Shown here: positions 48,021 to 56,348 of the stretch, piece by piece
Numbering within the stretch: the stretch's first letter is position 1
How the letters are laid out: each line of letters begins with the position of its first letter
DNA from: Ohtaekwangia sp036786105
GTDB lineage: Bacteria; Bacteroidota; Bacteroidia; Cytophagales; Cyclobacteriaceae
Reading direction: 5' to 3'
Length of the DNA: 64,000 nucleotides
NCBI RefSeq assembly: GCF_036786105.1
Contig: NZ_DAIQRQ010000018.1
Location: forward strand, 18,756 to 82,755
Made by a program: the position numbers and the translations under genes
Notes under the pieces: generated by a model
The model's input: the letters and a program-made list of their open reading frames with translations, nothing else
Database searches by the model: none
Told to the model about the DNA's origin: nothing

Positions 48021-51014
48021 TTACTGTGCGCGCTTTGCGTTCATCGGGAATGATCCAAACTCGCCCACGGTCATGTTACCGGTAAACGCATCGCCAGCTA
48101 TAATTGCCTTCACGCTGATCGTTCTTGCATTGCCACCAAAGTTAACTTCGTAGCTGAAGGTTATTTCATTGCCATTTACTTTTACATCCTTCAATGCATT
48201 CACACTGTTGAAGCGATTGTTCTTGATAGTACCGCTATATACATCACCTTCTTTCTTAATGGTGAGTGTACCTTCACCACCCTGCGGCGATTCTATAGTA
48301 TAGTTCCATGTGCCTTCCGCTACTACGGTGGCATTCGGATCGGTAGCCGGTAAAGTTGCAGGAGCAGCCGTTGTAGCGCCAGCACCGGGTGTTCTCGCAC
48401 CCTGACCTTGTGCTGCACCACCGCGCATGTTACCGCCACCTTGCTGGCCACCGCCCTGAGCACCCCCGCCCATGTCGCCTCCGCCACCTTCGCCACCTTC
48501 TTTGAGGTCATCATTGCTGATAGACTTTCTGCGTTTCGGTTTGGCATCCGTGCTCATTTTACCAATGCGGTAGCTGAAGTTGATGCGGAAGCTCATGTTC
48601 TTCAACACCGTTAAGCTAGTGCTTTCTACCAACGGAGAATTTACTTTGCTATGAATCCGGAAGCCTGATGTATTGAAGAAGTTCTCTGCACCAAAGCCTA
48701 TACTTCCACGTTTGTCGTTCAGATCTTTCTTCAAACCAAGACTATATATACCGAATCCCCCTTGCGTTCCCTGCAATTGTACCTGGCGACCGCGGTAGAA
48801 TCCGAAGAACTGGAAACCCCATCCTTTTGTGAGGTTATAGCTACCAAAGAGGCGATAGCTCACAACCCAACCTGAATTGCTGGCAGTATATTGCGGATCA
48901 GGGTTATTATTCTTCAACATCGCATAGTATAGATCGCTACCGCCATTCAATGAAAGCTTACCGATATTCACATTTGCAAAAAAGTTAAGCCCTACGGCAT
49001 CTTCCTTACCAATGTTCTTGTACGTTGTGCGCACTGTATCAGGATCTGTTTTTACATTACCGATCACATCGCGTATACTCTGAATTGAATTATTGGTATT
49101 GCGCCAGAAACCAGAGAAGTTAAGTGACGTTCCTTTAATGAACGTGCTGTACGTAAGTTCGTAGTTGTTGGTATACTCGGGGCTTAGCGAAGGGTTACCA
49201 ATCGATATACTATAAGGGTTGGATGCCTGTATGTTCGGGTTCAGGTACTGGATAGACGGACGCTGAATACGTCTGTTATAGGCAGCCTTTAATGTTTTAC
49301 CATTGCTGAACTTTTTAGAAACGTTTATACTGGGAACCAGCACGCCGTAAGCAGGTATCTCTATCTTTTCCTCAGTGAGTGTATAGGCTTTAATGGTTGT
49401 GTATTCGTAACGAGAACCTGCCTTTACACTAATATTACTCTTGGTAGTATAGGTATATGATAAATATCCGCCGGCTACATTCTGATCATAGTTCAGGTTG
49501 TTGGAAAGTGATGCGTTGGTGGAAGGCACGTATCCTCCGTTACCATCGGAAGTAAAATACTGGAACTCGCTAAACGCTTTACGCATAATATCTTTAGCAC
49601 CGAATTCCACCATCTGGTTTGAACCGATAGGCGATTGATAATCTACCTGCATGGTCATCTCCTGGTTGTAGCTGTCGTTCACGTTCTTTACACCTTGCGT
49701 AACAGCAACACCATTCTGTTCTGCTATAGCGTTCTGGTAGTTATTGGTGCGGTTGTTACGGCTATAGCTGCCCATAAAGCTTAGCTCACGCTGTGGCTTG
49801 GCGTACAAATGGGTAAAAGTCAGGTTTGCATCTACGGTGTTGGATTGATCTTTCGAGATGACATTACGCAAACTGGTAATGGTAGCGTTATCAGGATCAT
49901 CTATAGCATTGTCGATCATCGTAAACAGATTATCCTGGTAACTGTTACCATTACGCGCACCCAGGCGGACAGACGCAGCCATATAGTTCTTCTCATTTAT
50001 ATCATAATCCCAACCGAGGTTGTAGTTACCAAATATACCGTTGTTACGTGTTTTGGCCTGCTGCAGGTTTTGGGTATACGGTCCTTCCAGCGATGAACGT
50101 GTATACTGGTTGTTTTCAAAGCTACCTTTTACATTATAGTTGGCACGGCCCCATCCGCCCAGAGAAAAGCCCATCTTGCCTTTGCGATAATTACCATTCA
50201 GCCCCAGGTTAGAACCACGTGTACCTACACCGGCATCTATGTTCAGGGTAAGTCCTTGTAATGTATTTTTCTTGGTAATGATGTTGATGATACCGGCAGA
50301 ACCTTCTGCATCGTATTTGGCAGAGGGCGATGTGATCACCTCTACAGATTTGATCTGATCAGCAGGAATCTGCTTTAACGCATCTGCTATACTGGAAGCC
50401 ATAATGGTAGATGGCTTGTTATTGATAAGCACTTGTATATTCTGGCTACCGCGCATGGATACGTTACCATCCAGGTCAACAGAAAGCATCGGCACTCTTT
50501 TCAGTACATCTGTGGCATCACCACCGCGGGCGGTCTGGTCGTTCTCAGCATTATATACCATGCGATCCACTCGCTCTTCAATGATGGACTTCTGTCCTTC
50601 CACCACCACTTCTTTGAGCACTTTTGCTCCGGTGCTTAGTGCAATCGTGCCAACATTTATACCTTCTTTCCTATCAGGTACCACTACTCCTTTTACGGTT
50701 TGTGTTTCATAGCCAACAAACGATACCACCAGGTTATAGGTGCCCGGTGCTACTTTCGAAATGGTAAATTCACCTTTATCATCACACACAGTACCATCGA
50801 GTGGCTTATCGGAATCAACGGCGGTCAGGGCAACGGTAGCAAACTCCACGGGCTTTTTGGTTTCGGCATCCGTAACCGTTCCGGTAATTTTGCCAGTAGT
50901 TGCTACTGCCGTATGTGAAGCTGTATTAGCCCCGGCACTACCTCCACTCTGTCCCTGCGCAAACACAGCGCTGCTGCTCGTAATAAAAAGTAAAAGCGAT
51001 AATAATTTTCTCAT
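48021..51014 (-). CDS. TonB-dependent-receptor-like outer-membrane beta-barrel with C-terminal extra domain
   Basis: 997 residues from ATG 51014 (MRKLLSLLLFITSSSAVFAQ). An N-terminal carboxypeptidase-regulatory-like domain (ITGTVTDAETKKPVEFATV) is followed by a plug (VDRMVYNAENDQTARGGDATDVLKRVPMLSVD, SAGIINIITKK) and an OMP_b-brl_3-type barrel ending near FRINFSYRIGKM (about residue 820). Instead of stopping there, the protein has a lysine/arginine patch (KPKRRKS), a Gly/Gln-rich linker and about 100 residues (GTWNYTIESPQGGEGTLTIK ... NMTVGEFGSFPMNAKR) that look like a small beta-barrel domain found in other secreted Bacteroidota proteins. Substrate unknown. It diverges from a LytS/LytTR pair. 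Confidence 0.9.
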   Translation of the reverse strand: MRKLLSLLLFITSSSAVFAQGQSGGSAGANTASHTAVATTGKITGTVTDAETKKPVEFATVALTAVDSDKPLDGTVCDDKGEFTISKVAPGTYNLVVSFVGYETQTVKGVVVPDRKEGINVGTIALSTGAKVLKEVVVEGQKSIIEERVDRMVYNAENDQTARGGDATDVLKRVPMLSVDLDGNVSMRGSQNIQVLINNKPSTIMASSIADALKQIPADQIKSVEVITSPSAKYDAEGSAGIINIITKKNTLQGLTLNIDAGVGTRGSNLGLNGNYRKGKMGFSLGGWGRANYNVKGSFENNQYTRSSLEGPYTQNLQQAKTRNNGIFGNYNLGWDYDINEKNYMAASVRLGARNGNSYQDNLFTMIDNAIDDPDNATITSLRNVISKDQSNTVDANLTFTHLYAKPQRELSFMGSYSRNNRTNNYQNAIAEQNGVAVTQGVKNVNDSYNQEMTMQVDYQSPIGSNQMVEFGAKDIMRKAFSEFQYFTSDGNGGYVPSTNASLSNNLNYDQNVAGGYLSYTYTTKSNISVKAGSRYEYTTIKAYTLTEEKIEIPAYGVLVPSINVSKKFSNGKTLKAAYNRRIQRPSIQYLNPNIQASNPYSISIGNPSLSPEYTNNYELTYSTFIKGTSLNFSGFWRNTNNSIQSIRDVIGNVKTDPDTVRTTYKNIGKEDAVGLNFFANVNIGKLSLNGGSDLYYAMLKNNNPDPQYTASNSGWVVSYRLFGSYNLTKGWGFQFFGFYRGRQVQLQGTQGGFGIYSLGLKKDLNDKRGSIGFGAENFFNTSGFRIHSKVNSPLVESTSLTVLKNMSFRINFSYRIGKMSTDAKPKRRKSISNDDLKEGGEGGGGDMGGGAQGGGQQGGGNMRGGAAQGQGARTPGAGATTAAPATLPATDPNATVVAEGTWNYTIESPQGGEGTLTIKKEGDVYSGTIKNNRFNSVNALKDVKVNGNEITFSYEVNFGGNARTISVKAIIAGDAFTGNMTVGEFGSFPMNAKRAQ

Positions 51015-51299
51015 GTTATAGTAAAAGAATAAAAAACTCAGAATCAAGAAATCACAAAATGCTTTCGAACACTTGCTTGGAAAGTCAACGGCAAAGAAAA
51101 TTCATTTGTTGACGCATATAGGTTGTTTTTATACGATCAGGCATTTCAATTCGACAATCCGGTCAACTATTCGACCGTGCCGAAAGGTACGGACAACGCC
51201 TCGAATCGGTCGATAAAACTCCACTAACGGTAGAAAATCAATAAGAACAGCTTCACCACCAGGCACTAAAACGTAATTTTACCTGTATTGTGTTTTGTT
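51015..51299. other. Divergent intergenic region upstream of receptor and LytS genes
   Basis: 285 bp. No exact TAnnTTTG box seen on either strand. 'gtaccttt' and 'aggtac' words occur, but I see no convincing dyad. No ORF of note. Confidence 0.5.
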
Positions 51300-52343
51300 A
51301 TGCAATCTACTATTCAACGTAACCGGGTTATTCTGCTCCACCTCTCCTTCTGGTGTGTATACATTTCATTCTTTGTATACCAGATGGCTTCCTTTCGAAG
51401 ACACGAGCACGACATTGAACCTATGGAGATTTTCGTACAGGCGGCCTCCAATGGTATATTTAACATTCTTGTTGCCTATCTCAACTACTTCATTTTTCTG
51501 CCGCGATTTCTGGAGCGAAAAAAAGTGGGACAATACCTGCTGGAGTTCTTTATACCTTTTGCCATTCTCATGTTTTTACGTGTACACCTGCAGCGTTATC
51601 TCGCAGATGGCTACTCACACCAGGTGCATTATTTCTATAACTCTATATTTATTGTGCAGGCCAGCGCCACCAGTCTCTTCATTGTAATCTTTGTTGGAAT
51701 GCTTCGCTTTGCACAGGAGTGGTTTGAGTTTGAATCGAAGAAGAAGGAAGTAGAGAACGAACGACTGCAGGCAGAACTTAACTTTCTGAAAGCACAGATC
51801 AATCCACACTTTCTTTTCAACACACTTAATAATTTGTATTACCTCGCCTACTCGCAATCGCCCAATACAACCGAAGTGATTGCCAAGCTGTCGCAGATGA
51901 TGCGTTATATGATCTACGACACCAACTATCAGCAAGTGTTGCTGAGCAAAGAGATCGAGTATATGCAAAACTATATCAGCCTGGAACGCCTGCGCCTGAA
52001 CAACCAGATACCGATCGATTTCACAATACAGGGTAATGTGCAGGATGCACGCATCTCGCCATTCATTTTTATCACCTTCCTGGAAAATGCCTTCAAGCAC
52101 GGCATTACCAACAACAGCACCGATGCGTGGGTAAAAGCCAGCATTGCGATGGAGGGCAAAACCTGCATCTATCGTGTAGAGAACAGTAAATATACCGCTC
52201 CGAAGAACGGACACAGCAAGTCGGGCATTGGATTACAAAATGTTCAGCGTAGATTAGACCTCAGTTACCCCGGGCGGCATACTTTAAAAGTAGAAAACAC
52301 TCCCGATCACTATAGCGTTGAATTGAAACTAATTTTATCGTGA
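51300..52343 (+). CDS. LytS-type sensor histidine kinase
   Basis: 347 residues from ATG 51300 (MQSTIQRNRVILLHLSFWCV); an upstream TTG is less likely. Four predicted membrane helices (about 10-30, 48-70, 80-97, 115-140) are followed by a coiled linker (EFESKKKEVENERLQAEL), then the His_kinase box LKAQINPHFLFNTLNNLYYL (His170) and a degenerate ATPase domain (ENAFKHGI, GIGLQNVQRRLDL). The stimulus is unknown. Its stop overlaps the start of the LytTR gene by 4 bp, so they are a cognate pair. Confidence 0.93.
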   Translation: MQSTIQRNRVILLHLSFWCVYISFFVYQMASFRRHEHDIEPMEIFVQAASNGIFNILVAYLNYFIFLPRFLERKKVGQYLLEFFIPFAILMFLRVHLQRYLADGYSHQVHYFYNSIFIVQASATSLFIVIFVGMLRFAQEWFEFESKKKEVENERLQAELNFLKAQINPHFLFNTLNNLYYLAYSQSPNTTEVIAKLSQMMRYMIYDTNYQQVLLSKEIEYMQNYISLERLRLNNQIPIDFTIQGNVQDARISPFIFITFLENAFKHGITNNSTDAWVKASIAMEGKTCIYRVENSKYTAPKNGHSKSGIGLQNVQRRLDLSYPGRHTLKVENTPDHYSVELKLILS

Positions 52344-53071
52344 GCATTTCGTGTTTGATTGTAGACGATGAGCCACTGGCGCGCAGCCTGATGACCGATT
52401 ATGTAAAGAAGGTACCGTATCTTTCTTTACTCGATGCCTGTTCGAGTCCGCTCGCTGCGATCGAGATTCTGCGCAAGACTCCGGTGGATCTGCTCTTTCT
52501 CGATATACAGATGCCCGAAATAACCGGTATATCTTTACTCAAAGCTTTGCAAAAGAAACCGATGGTTATTCTCACCACAGCATATTCCGAATATGCATTG
52601 GAGGGCTACGAGCTTGATGTGATCGATTACCTGCTGAAGCCCATTACATTCGAACGATTTCTTCGCGCTGCAGAAAAAGCCAATCAGCGAATAACAGTTT
52701 CCACAGCTTCTGCTATAGCTACAAGCGAAACCAAAGCGCCCGATCCGGCGCAGCCCTTTGTATTTGTAAAAGATGGAACGAAGCTGGTAAAAGTGCGCTG
52801 GGATGATATACTTTATGTTGAAGGATTGAAAGATTATGTTACCATTCACACCAAACAACAAAGGGTAGTTACACTGCAGCGACTCAAGAGCCTCGAAGAA
52901 CAATTACCTTCCGATAAATTTATCCGCATTCATCATTCCTATATAGTGGCGGTTGATGCGATTGATGTTATTCACAAAGGCGAAGTACAGATCGGCTCCG
53001 CTACCATTCCCATCAGCGACACCTATCGCAAGGCATTTAAAGATTTCACAGACAAAAATCAAATGCAGTAA
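52340..53071 (+). CDS. LytTR family response regulator
   Basis: 243 residues, GTG start at 52340 overlapping the kinase stop (GTGA). The receiver has Asp9-Asp10 and phosphoacceptor Asp55 in LLFLDIQMPEITG, with the KPITFERF helix. A linker (about 120-140) leads to a C-terminal LytTR DNA-binding domain (DDILYVEGLKDYVTIHTKQQ, HHSYIVAVDAIDVI, IPISDTYRKAF). It is likely to control the divergent receptor gene or distant targets. Its last about 12 codons are duplicated downstream at 53371-53406. Confidence 0.94.
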   Translation: MSISCLIVDDEPLARSLMTDYVKKVPYLSLLDACSSPLAAIEILRKTPVDLLFLDIQMPEITGISLLKALQKKPMVILTTAYSEYALEGYELDVIDYLLKPITFERFLRAAEKANQRITVSTASAIATSETKAPDPAQPFVFVKDGTKLVKVRWDDILYVEGLKDYVTIHTKQQRVVTLQRLKSLEEQLPSDKFIRIHHSYIVAVDAIDVIHKGEVQIGSATIPISDTYRKAFKDFTDKNQMQ

Positions 53072-53072
53072 A

Positions 53073-53152
53073 ATCTCCCACAGAATTCACAGATATACAC
53101 AGATTAAATGCAGCAAAAGCTTCTGTGAAATTCTGTGAGTTCTGTGGGAAAT
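53073..53152. repeat. Inverted-repeat element (cccacagaa...ttctgtggg), copy 1
   Basis: Arms TCCCACAGAATTCACAGA and TCTGTGAGTTCTGTGGGA enclose an 'acacagattaaatgcagcaaaagcttctgtgaaat' core. A second copy with a perfect 18-bp arm match lies at 53406-53483. Related elements are at 31976, 33902 and 46310. Confidence 0.75.
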
Positions 53153-53344
53153 AAATTTTACGCAGTAAGCAGCTCTTGAGCGTTTTGAANNNNNNNNNNN
53201 NNNNNNNNNNNNNNNNNNNNNNNNNNNNNNNNNNNNNNNNNNNNNNNNNNNNNNNNNNNNNNNNNNNNNNNNNNNNNNNNNNNNNNNNNGTGAGTTCTGT
53301 GGGAAATAAATTTTACGCAGTAAGCAGCTCTTGAGCGTTTTGAA
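53135..53344. other. Assembly gap (100 N) with duplicated 55-bp ends
   Basis: Ns fill 53190-53289. The flanks 53135-53189 and 53290-53344 are identical over 55 bp. The gap falls inside the tandem duplication, which would explain why the assembler stopped here. Confidence 0.9.
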
Positions 53345-53490
53345 AGGCAACTTTGGATGGCTTCTCTACGCTAAAGATTTCACAGACAAAATCAAATGCA
53401 GTAAAATCTCCCACAGAACTCACAGATATACACAGATTAAATGCAGCAAAAGCTTCTGTGAAATTCTGTGAGTTCTGTGGGAAATAAATT

Positions 53491-55143
53491 TTACGCAGTA
53501 AGCAGCTCTTGAGCGTTTTGAAGGGCAACTTTGGATGGCTTCTCTCCGCCTATCATTTTGGCGATCTCCTCCACACGCTCCTCTTTCTTGAGCTCGCGTA
53601 TGCTGCTCACTGTTTTGGCTGCGGAGTTATCTTTATATACAAAGTAATGTGCATCGCCTTTCGCGGCCACTTGGGGCAAGTGACTGATCGCGATAAGCTG
53701 ATGTGTCTTCGACATAGACTTCATCAGGTTACCGAGTTTGATCGCTACTTCACCCGATACACCGCTATCAATTTCATCGAGTATCAGGGTGGGCATTGCT
53801 GTCTTCTCAGCCATTACATATTTGATGCAGAACATCAACCTCGAAAATTCCCCGCCCGATGCCACCTGTGCCAACGGACGCGGTGCTATACCTTTGTTGG
53901 CGCTGAAGAGTATATCTATTTTATCTATACCCGAGGCAGTCGGTTCGGTTTCCTGAACATCAATCTGTAGAGTAGCATTTGGTATACCTACCTCTTGCAA
54001 CAGCTTTACCAGTTGGTTGCTCAGCGGTTTGAATGTTTTCTTTCGTGTGTCGCTGATTTTTGCCGCCAGTGCGCGCACTTTTTTATCAGCCGCTGTATAA
54101 GCGTCTTTTGCTTTCGCCAGCGCTTCGTCTACATTGGACGTGATGCTGTCTTTTTCGCGAAGACCTTCCTGAATAGTGAGAAGTTCTTTTACATCGGCAG
54201 CACGATGTTTTTTTAGCAGGCGATACAATACACTCAAACGCTCTTTCACAAACTCAGAGCGTTCGGGATCAAACTCTATACTTTCTTCTTCACGCTCAAT
54301 TTCATCCAGCAAGTCATCCAGCTCAATAATCATGCTATCGATACGCTGAAACAGGTTACTATATTTATCGGCATACGAAGTCACATTCTGCAGATGGTTG
54401 CGTGCTTCGCTCAGGCTGCCGCGTGAGGCATATTCAGATCGCGTAAGTAATTCAAGTGTTTGCTGAAAGCGGGTTTTGATTTCCTCCGCATGCTCCATGA
54501 TCTTCATCTCCGACTCCAGCGATTCCTGCTCGTTCTCCTCGAAGTTTGCCTTGGTAAGCTCATCCAGCTGAAAGCGTATATAGTCTGCTTCCTGCCGAAG
54601 TGTTTCCGCTTCTGCTGTTAGTGTCTCGTATGCTTTTTTTGCATGAAGATATTCGCTCCATTGCTCTGCATATTGCTCAATCAACGTTTGATTTTCTGCA
54701 TACGCATCGATGAGCTTTAATTGAAATGTTTGATTGCCCAGCAGCAACGTTTCGTGCTGTGAATGTATATCCATCAACAAACTTCCTACACGCTTCATTA
54801 CTTCGAGCGTAACGGGTGTATCGTTGATAAAGGCACGCGATTTTCCCCCAGGACTAATCTCTCTGCGAATAACCGTATTGTCATCATAATCCAGATCTTC
54901 CGACTTAAAGAATGATTTCAATTTATAGTCTTTGATGTTGAAGACACCTTCGGTTATGCACTTCTCATTCTCGTCCCACAATACTTTTGTCTCAGCACGG
55001 TTGCCCATCAGCAAGCCGATGGCACCCAGCATAATGGATTTACCAGCTCCCGTTTCGCCGGTGATCACGTTGAGATGGGCGGAAGGCTCCAGCTCCAGGT
55101 GACGGATCAATGCGTAGTTTTTAATGGTGAGATGCTTTAACAT
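53491..55143 (-). CDS. recN: DNA repair protein RecN
   Basis: 550 residues, SMC-like ATPase that joins DNA ends during double-strand break repair. Walker A ITGETGAGKSIMLGAIGLLM (about 22-42), two coiled-coil arms (about 150-390), signature region RPLAQVASGGEFSRLMFCIKY, Walker B TLILDEIDSGVSGEVA, and the D/H-loop ISHLPQVAAKGD. Normal length. It is last in the bamD cluster; its ATG overlaps the stop of the small Sm-like ORF by 1 bp. The final about 17 codons are repeated in the downstream tandem duplication. Confidence 0.97.
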   Translation of the reverse strand: MLKHLTIKNYALIRHLELEPSAHLNVITGETGAGKSIMLGAIGLLMGNRAETKVLWDENEKCITEGVFNIKDYKLKSFFKSEDLDYDDNTVIRREISPGGKSRAFINDTPVTLEVMKRVGSLLMDIHSQHETLLLGNQTFQLKLIDAYAENQTLIEQYAEQWSEYLHAKKAYETLTAEAETLRQEADYIRFQLDELTKANFEENEQESLESEMKIMEHAEEIKTRFQQTLELLTRSEYASRGSLSEARNHLQNVTSYADKYSNLFQRIDSMIIELDDLLDEIEREEESIEFDPERSEFVKERLSVLYRLLKKHRAADVKELLTIQEGLREKDSITSNVDEALAKAKDAYTAADKKVRALAAKISDTRKKTFKPLSNQLVKLLQEVGIPNATLQIDVQETEPTASGIDKIDILFSANKGIAPRPLAQVASGGEFSRLMFCIKYVMAEKTAMPTLILDEIDSGVSGEVAIKLGNLMKSMSKTHQLIAISHLPQVAAKGDAHYFVYKDNSAAKTVSSIRELKKEERVEEIAKMIGGEKPSKVALQNAQELLTA

Positions 55144-55367
55144 CAGGCGTTCGTGTCGAAATATATTTCAGCAATTTTATCAAATGAATACGATACATTC
55201 TTCATCCGCATGTTCTTTAACACAATTCCGTTGTCGCTGGTTTTCTCCAGTGTACCCACTATAGCCGTGCTGTCCGTCAACACAACGTTGATTGTTTTAC
55301 CGGTGAAATCCGGCATCCGCTTCCGGATCTGTACGGAATCATTAAGACGAAGTTGCCGCGTACCCAT
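55143..55367 (-). CDS. Small Sm/LSm-like protein, unknown function
   Basis: 74 residues, ATG 55367, whose stop overlaps the recN start by 1 bp. The part TGKTINVVLTDSTAIVGTLE ... NGIVLKNMRMKNVSYSFDKI AEIYFD follows the Sm-fold pattern: strand 1-2 V-x-L-x-D/G-x-x-x-x-G-x-L, strand 3-4 hydrophobic alternation, and a closing I/V-strand. That is a visual match only. An N-terminal helix (LNDSVQIRKRMPDF) precedes it. It could be a nucleic-acid-binding accessory or an SH3-like fold of another kind. It is positioned between porD (72 bp) and recN. Confidence 0.6.
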   Translation of the reverse strand: MGTRQLRLNDSVQIRKRMPDFTGKTINVVLTDSTAIVGTLEKTSDNGIVLKNMRMKNVSYSFDKIAEIYFDTNA

Positions 55368-55439
55368 GGGGGCTAAGATACTATGAAAAAAGAATACGGG
55401 CGATGAATTTCAGGTGAAGCTGATTCAGAAAAAGAAACG

Positions 55440-56348
55440 CTAATTCTGAATGATCTTGTCGTAGTTGGCGCGGTTAGACGATGGGTCTATCGCTTTGATA
55501 ATGTCGTACGCCTCCCGCCTCACCTGCAGGTTGCCGGATGAAAAAATATTTACAAGCTCTTTACCCTTGGCATCAAAGAAGCTTACAATGATTACGGCTG
55601 TAGGGTTTACATCGCGCACCTTCTTGATGTCTTTCAGTCCTTTTAAAATAACTTCCCTGCTTTTGTCCGGATCTTTATCGAAGGTATCGAGTGCCAGGCG
55701 GTGATAGGCATAAATCGCTTTGCGCAAGTCTACCATCTGCGGATTGTTGTAGTTCTCCACGATCCAGTAACGCGATCGGTTTCCCTGTAGCGACTGCCAT
55801 CCGGGACGGCCCGACTGCTGCGCGTTGTTTACCACTTGCAATGCTTTCTGAAAGTACGGAGTACCGCCCAGCTCACTGAACGTATCGTAATCTACGCCGA
55901 TGATCATATAGGCATATAATGCCAGCATTGACGTGAGGTTGGTGGTATACGTGTTGTCGTTGTATTCGAGCGGAAGCGATTCAACGTATTCAAACTGCCA
56001 ATCGCGATCGGCAAAGTTAAATGCCAGTGTTGAGTAGTTCGTGTTATATACCGGTCGTGCAGATTGTATTTGTACGGAAGCTTCAAAGGTACCGATGGAG
56101 GTACCAGTCTGCATACTGGTGATGGTGATCAAAATATTGCATTTGATCTTCTCATAGCTCTTGTACGAGTCGTTCGTCCATTTGCGTGTGTTCATAAACT
56201 GCTCAATGGCCGTCTTCATATCGCGAAAAATATTCCGGTCAGACGTCTGAACCTGCGTGGCGTTGATAGATACCGTGCAGCTCAGCTCCTGCGCCTGAAC
56301 AGCCAGTGAAATAAAAAGAAGAACAATGACCAACGCTTTTTTAATCAT
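55440..56348 (-). CDS. porD: Type IX secretion system protein PorD (DUF4835)
   Basis: 302 residues from ATG 56348 (MIKKALVIVLLFISLAVQAQ); the frame opens 27 bp earlier within coaBC. After the signal peptide the family pattern follows: ELSCTVSINATQVQTSDRNIFRDMKTAIEQFMN, KCNILITITSM, ARPVYNTNYSTLAFNFAD, DYDTFSELGGTPYFQKA, and ASSN in the C-terminal part. PorD is a periplasmic/outer-membrane component needed for T9SS protein export and gliding in Bacteroidota. Its start overlaps the coaBC stop by 8 bp, so it is coupled to it. Confidence 0.92.
   Translation of the reverse strand: MIKKALVIVLLFISLAVQAQELSCTVSINATQVQTSDRNIFRDMKTAIEQFMNTRKWTNDSYKSYEKIKCNILITITSMQTGTSIGTFEASVQIQSARPVYNTNYSTLAFNFADRDWQFEYVESLPLEYNDNTYTTNLTSMLALYAYMIIGVDYDTFSELGGTPYFQKALQVVNNAQQSGRPGWQSLQGNRSRYWIVENYNNPQMVDLRKAIYAYHRLALDTFDKDPDKSREVILKGLKDIKKVRDVNPTAVIIVSFFDAKGKELVNIFSSGNLQVRREAYDIIKAIDPSSNRANYDKIIQN

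Larger units (their letters stand above)
53041..53523. repeat. 178-bp tandem duplication spanning the ends of the LytTR gene and recN
   Basis: A unit holding the recN 3' end, the intergenic hairpin and the LytTR 3' end is present twice (for example 'gtgagttctgtggg' at 53290 and 53468, 178 bp apart). The copies differ by a few bases (ttgaaaggc/ttgaagggc, acaaaaatc/acaaaatc, gaattcac/gaactcac), so this is not simply one read counted twice. The junction reads 'cttctctacg|ctaaagattt'. It leaves a stray RecN tail (EKPSKVAFQNAQELLTA) without a gene. Confidence 0.8.

Noticed and set aside
53313..53528. 71-codon minus-strand ORF ending in a RecN-like tail
   Set aside because: It is a piece of the duplicated recN 3' end read into intergenic repeat, not a separate gene.
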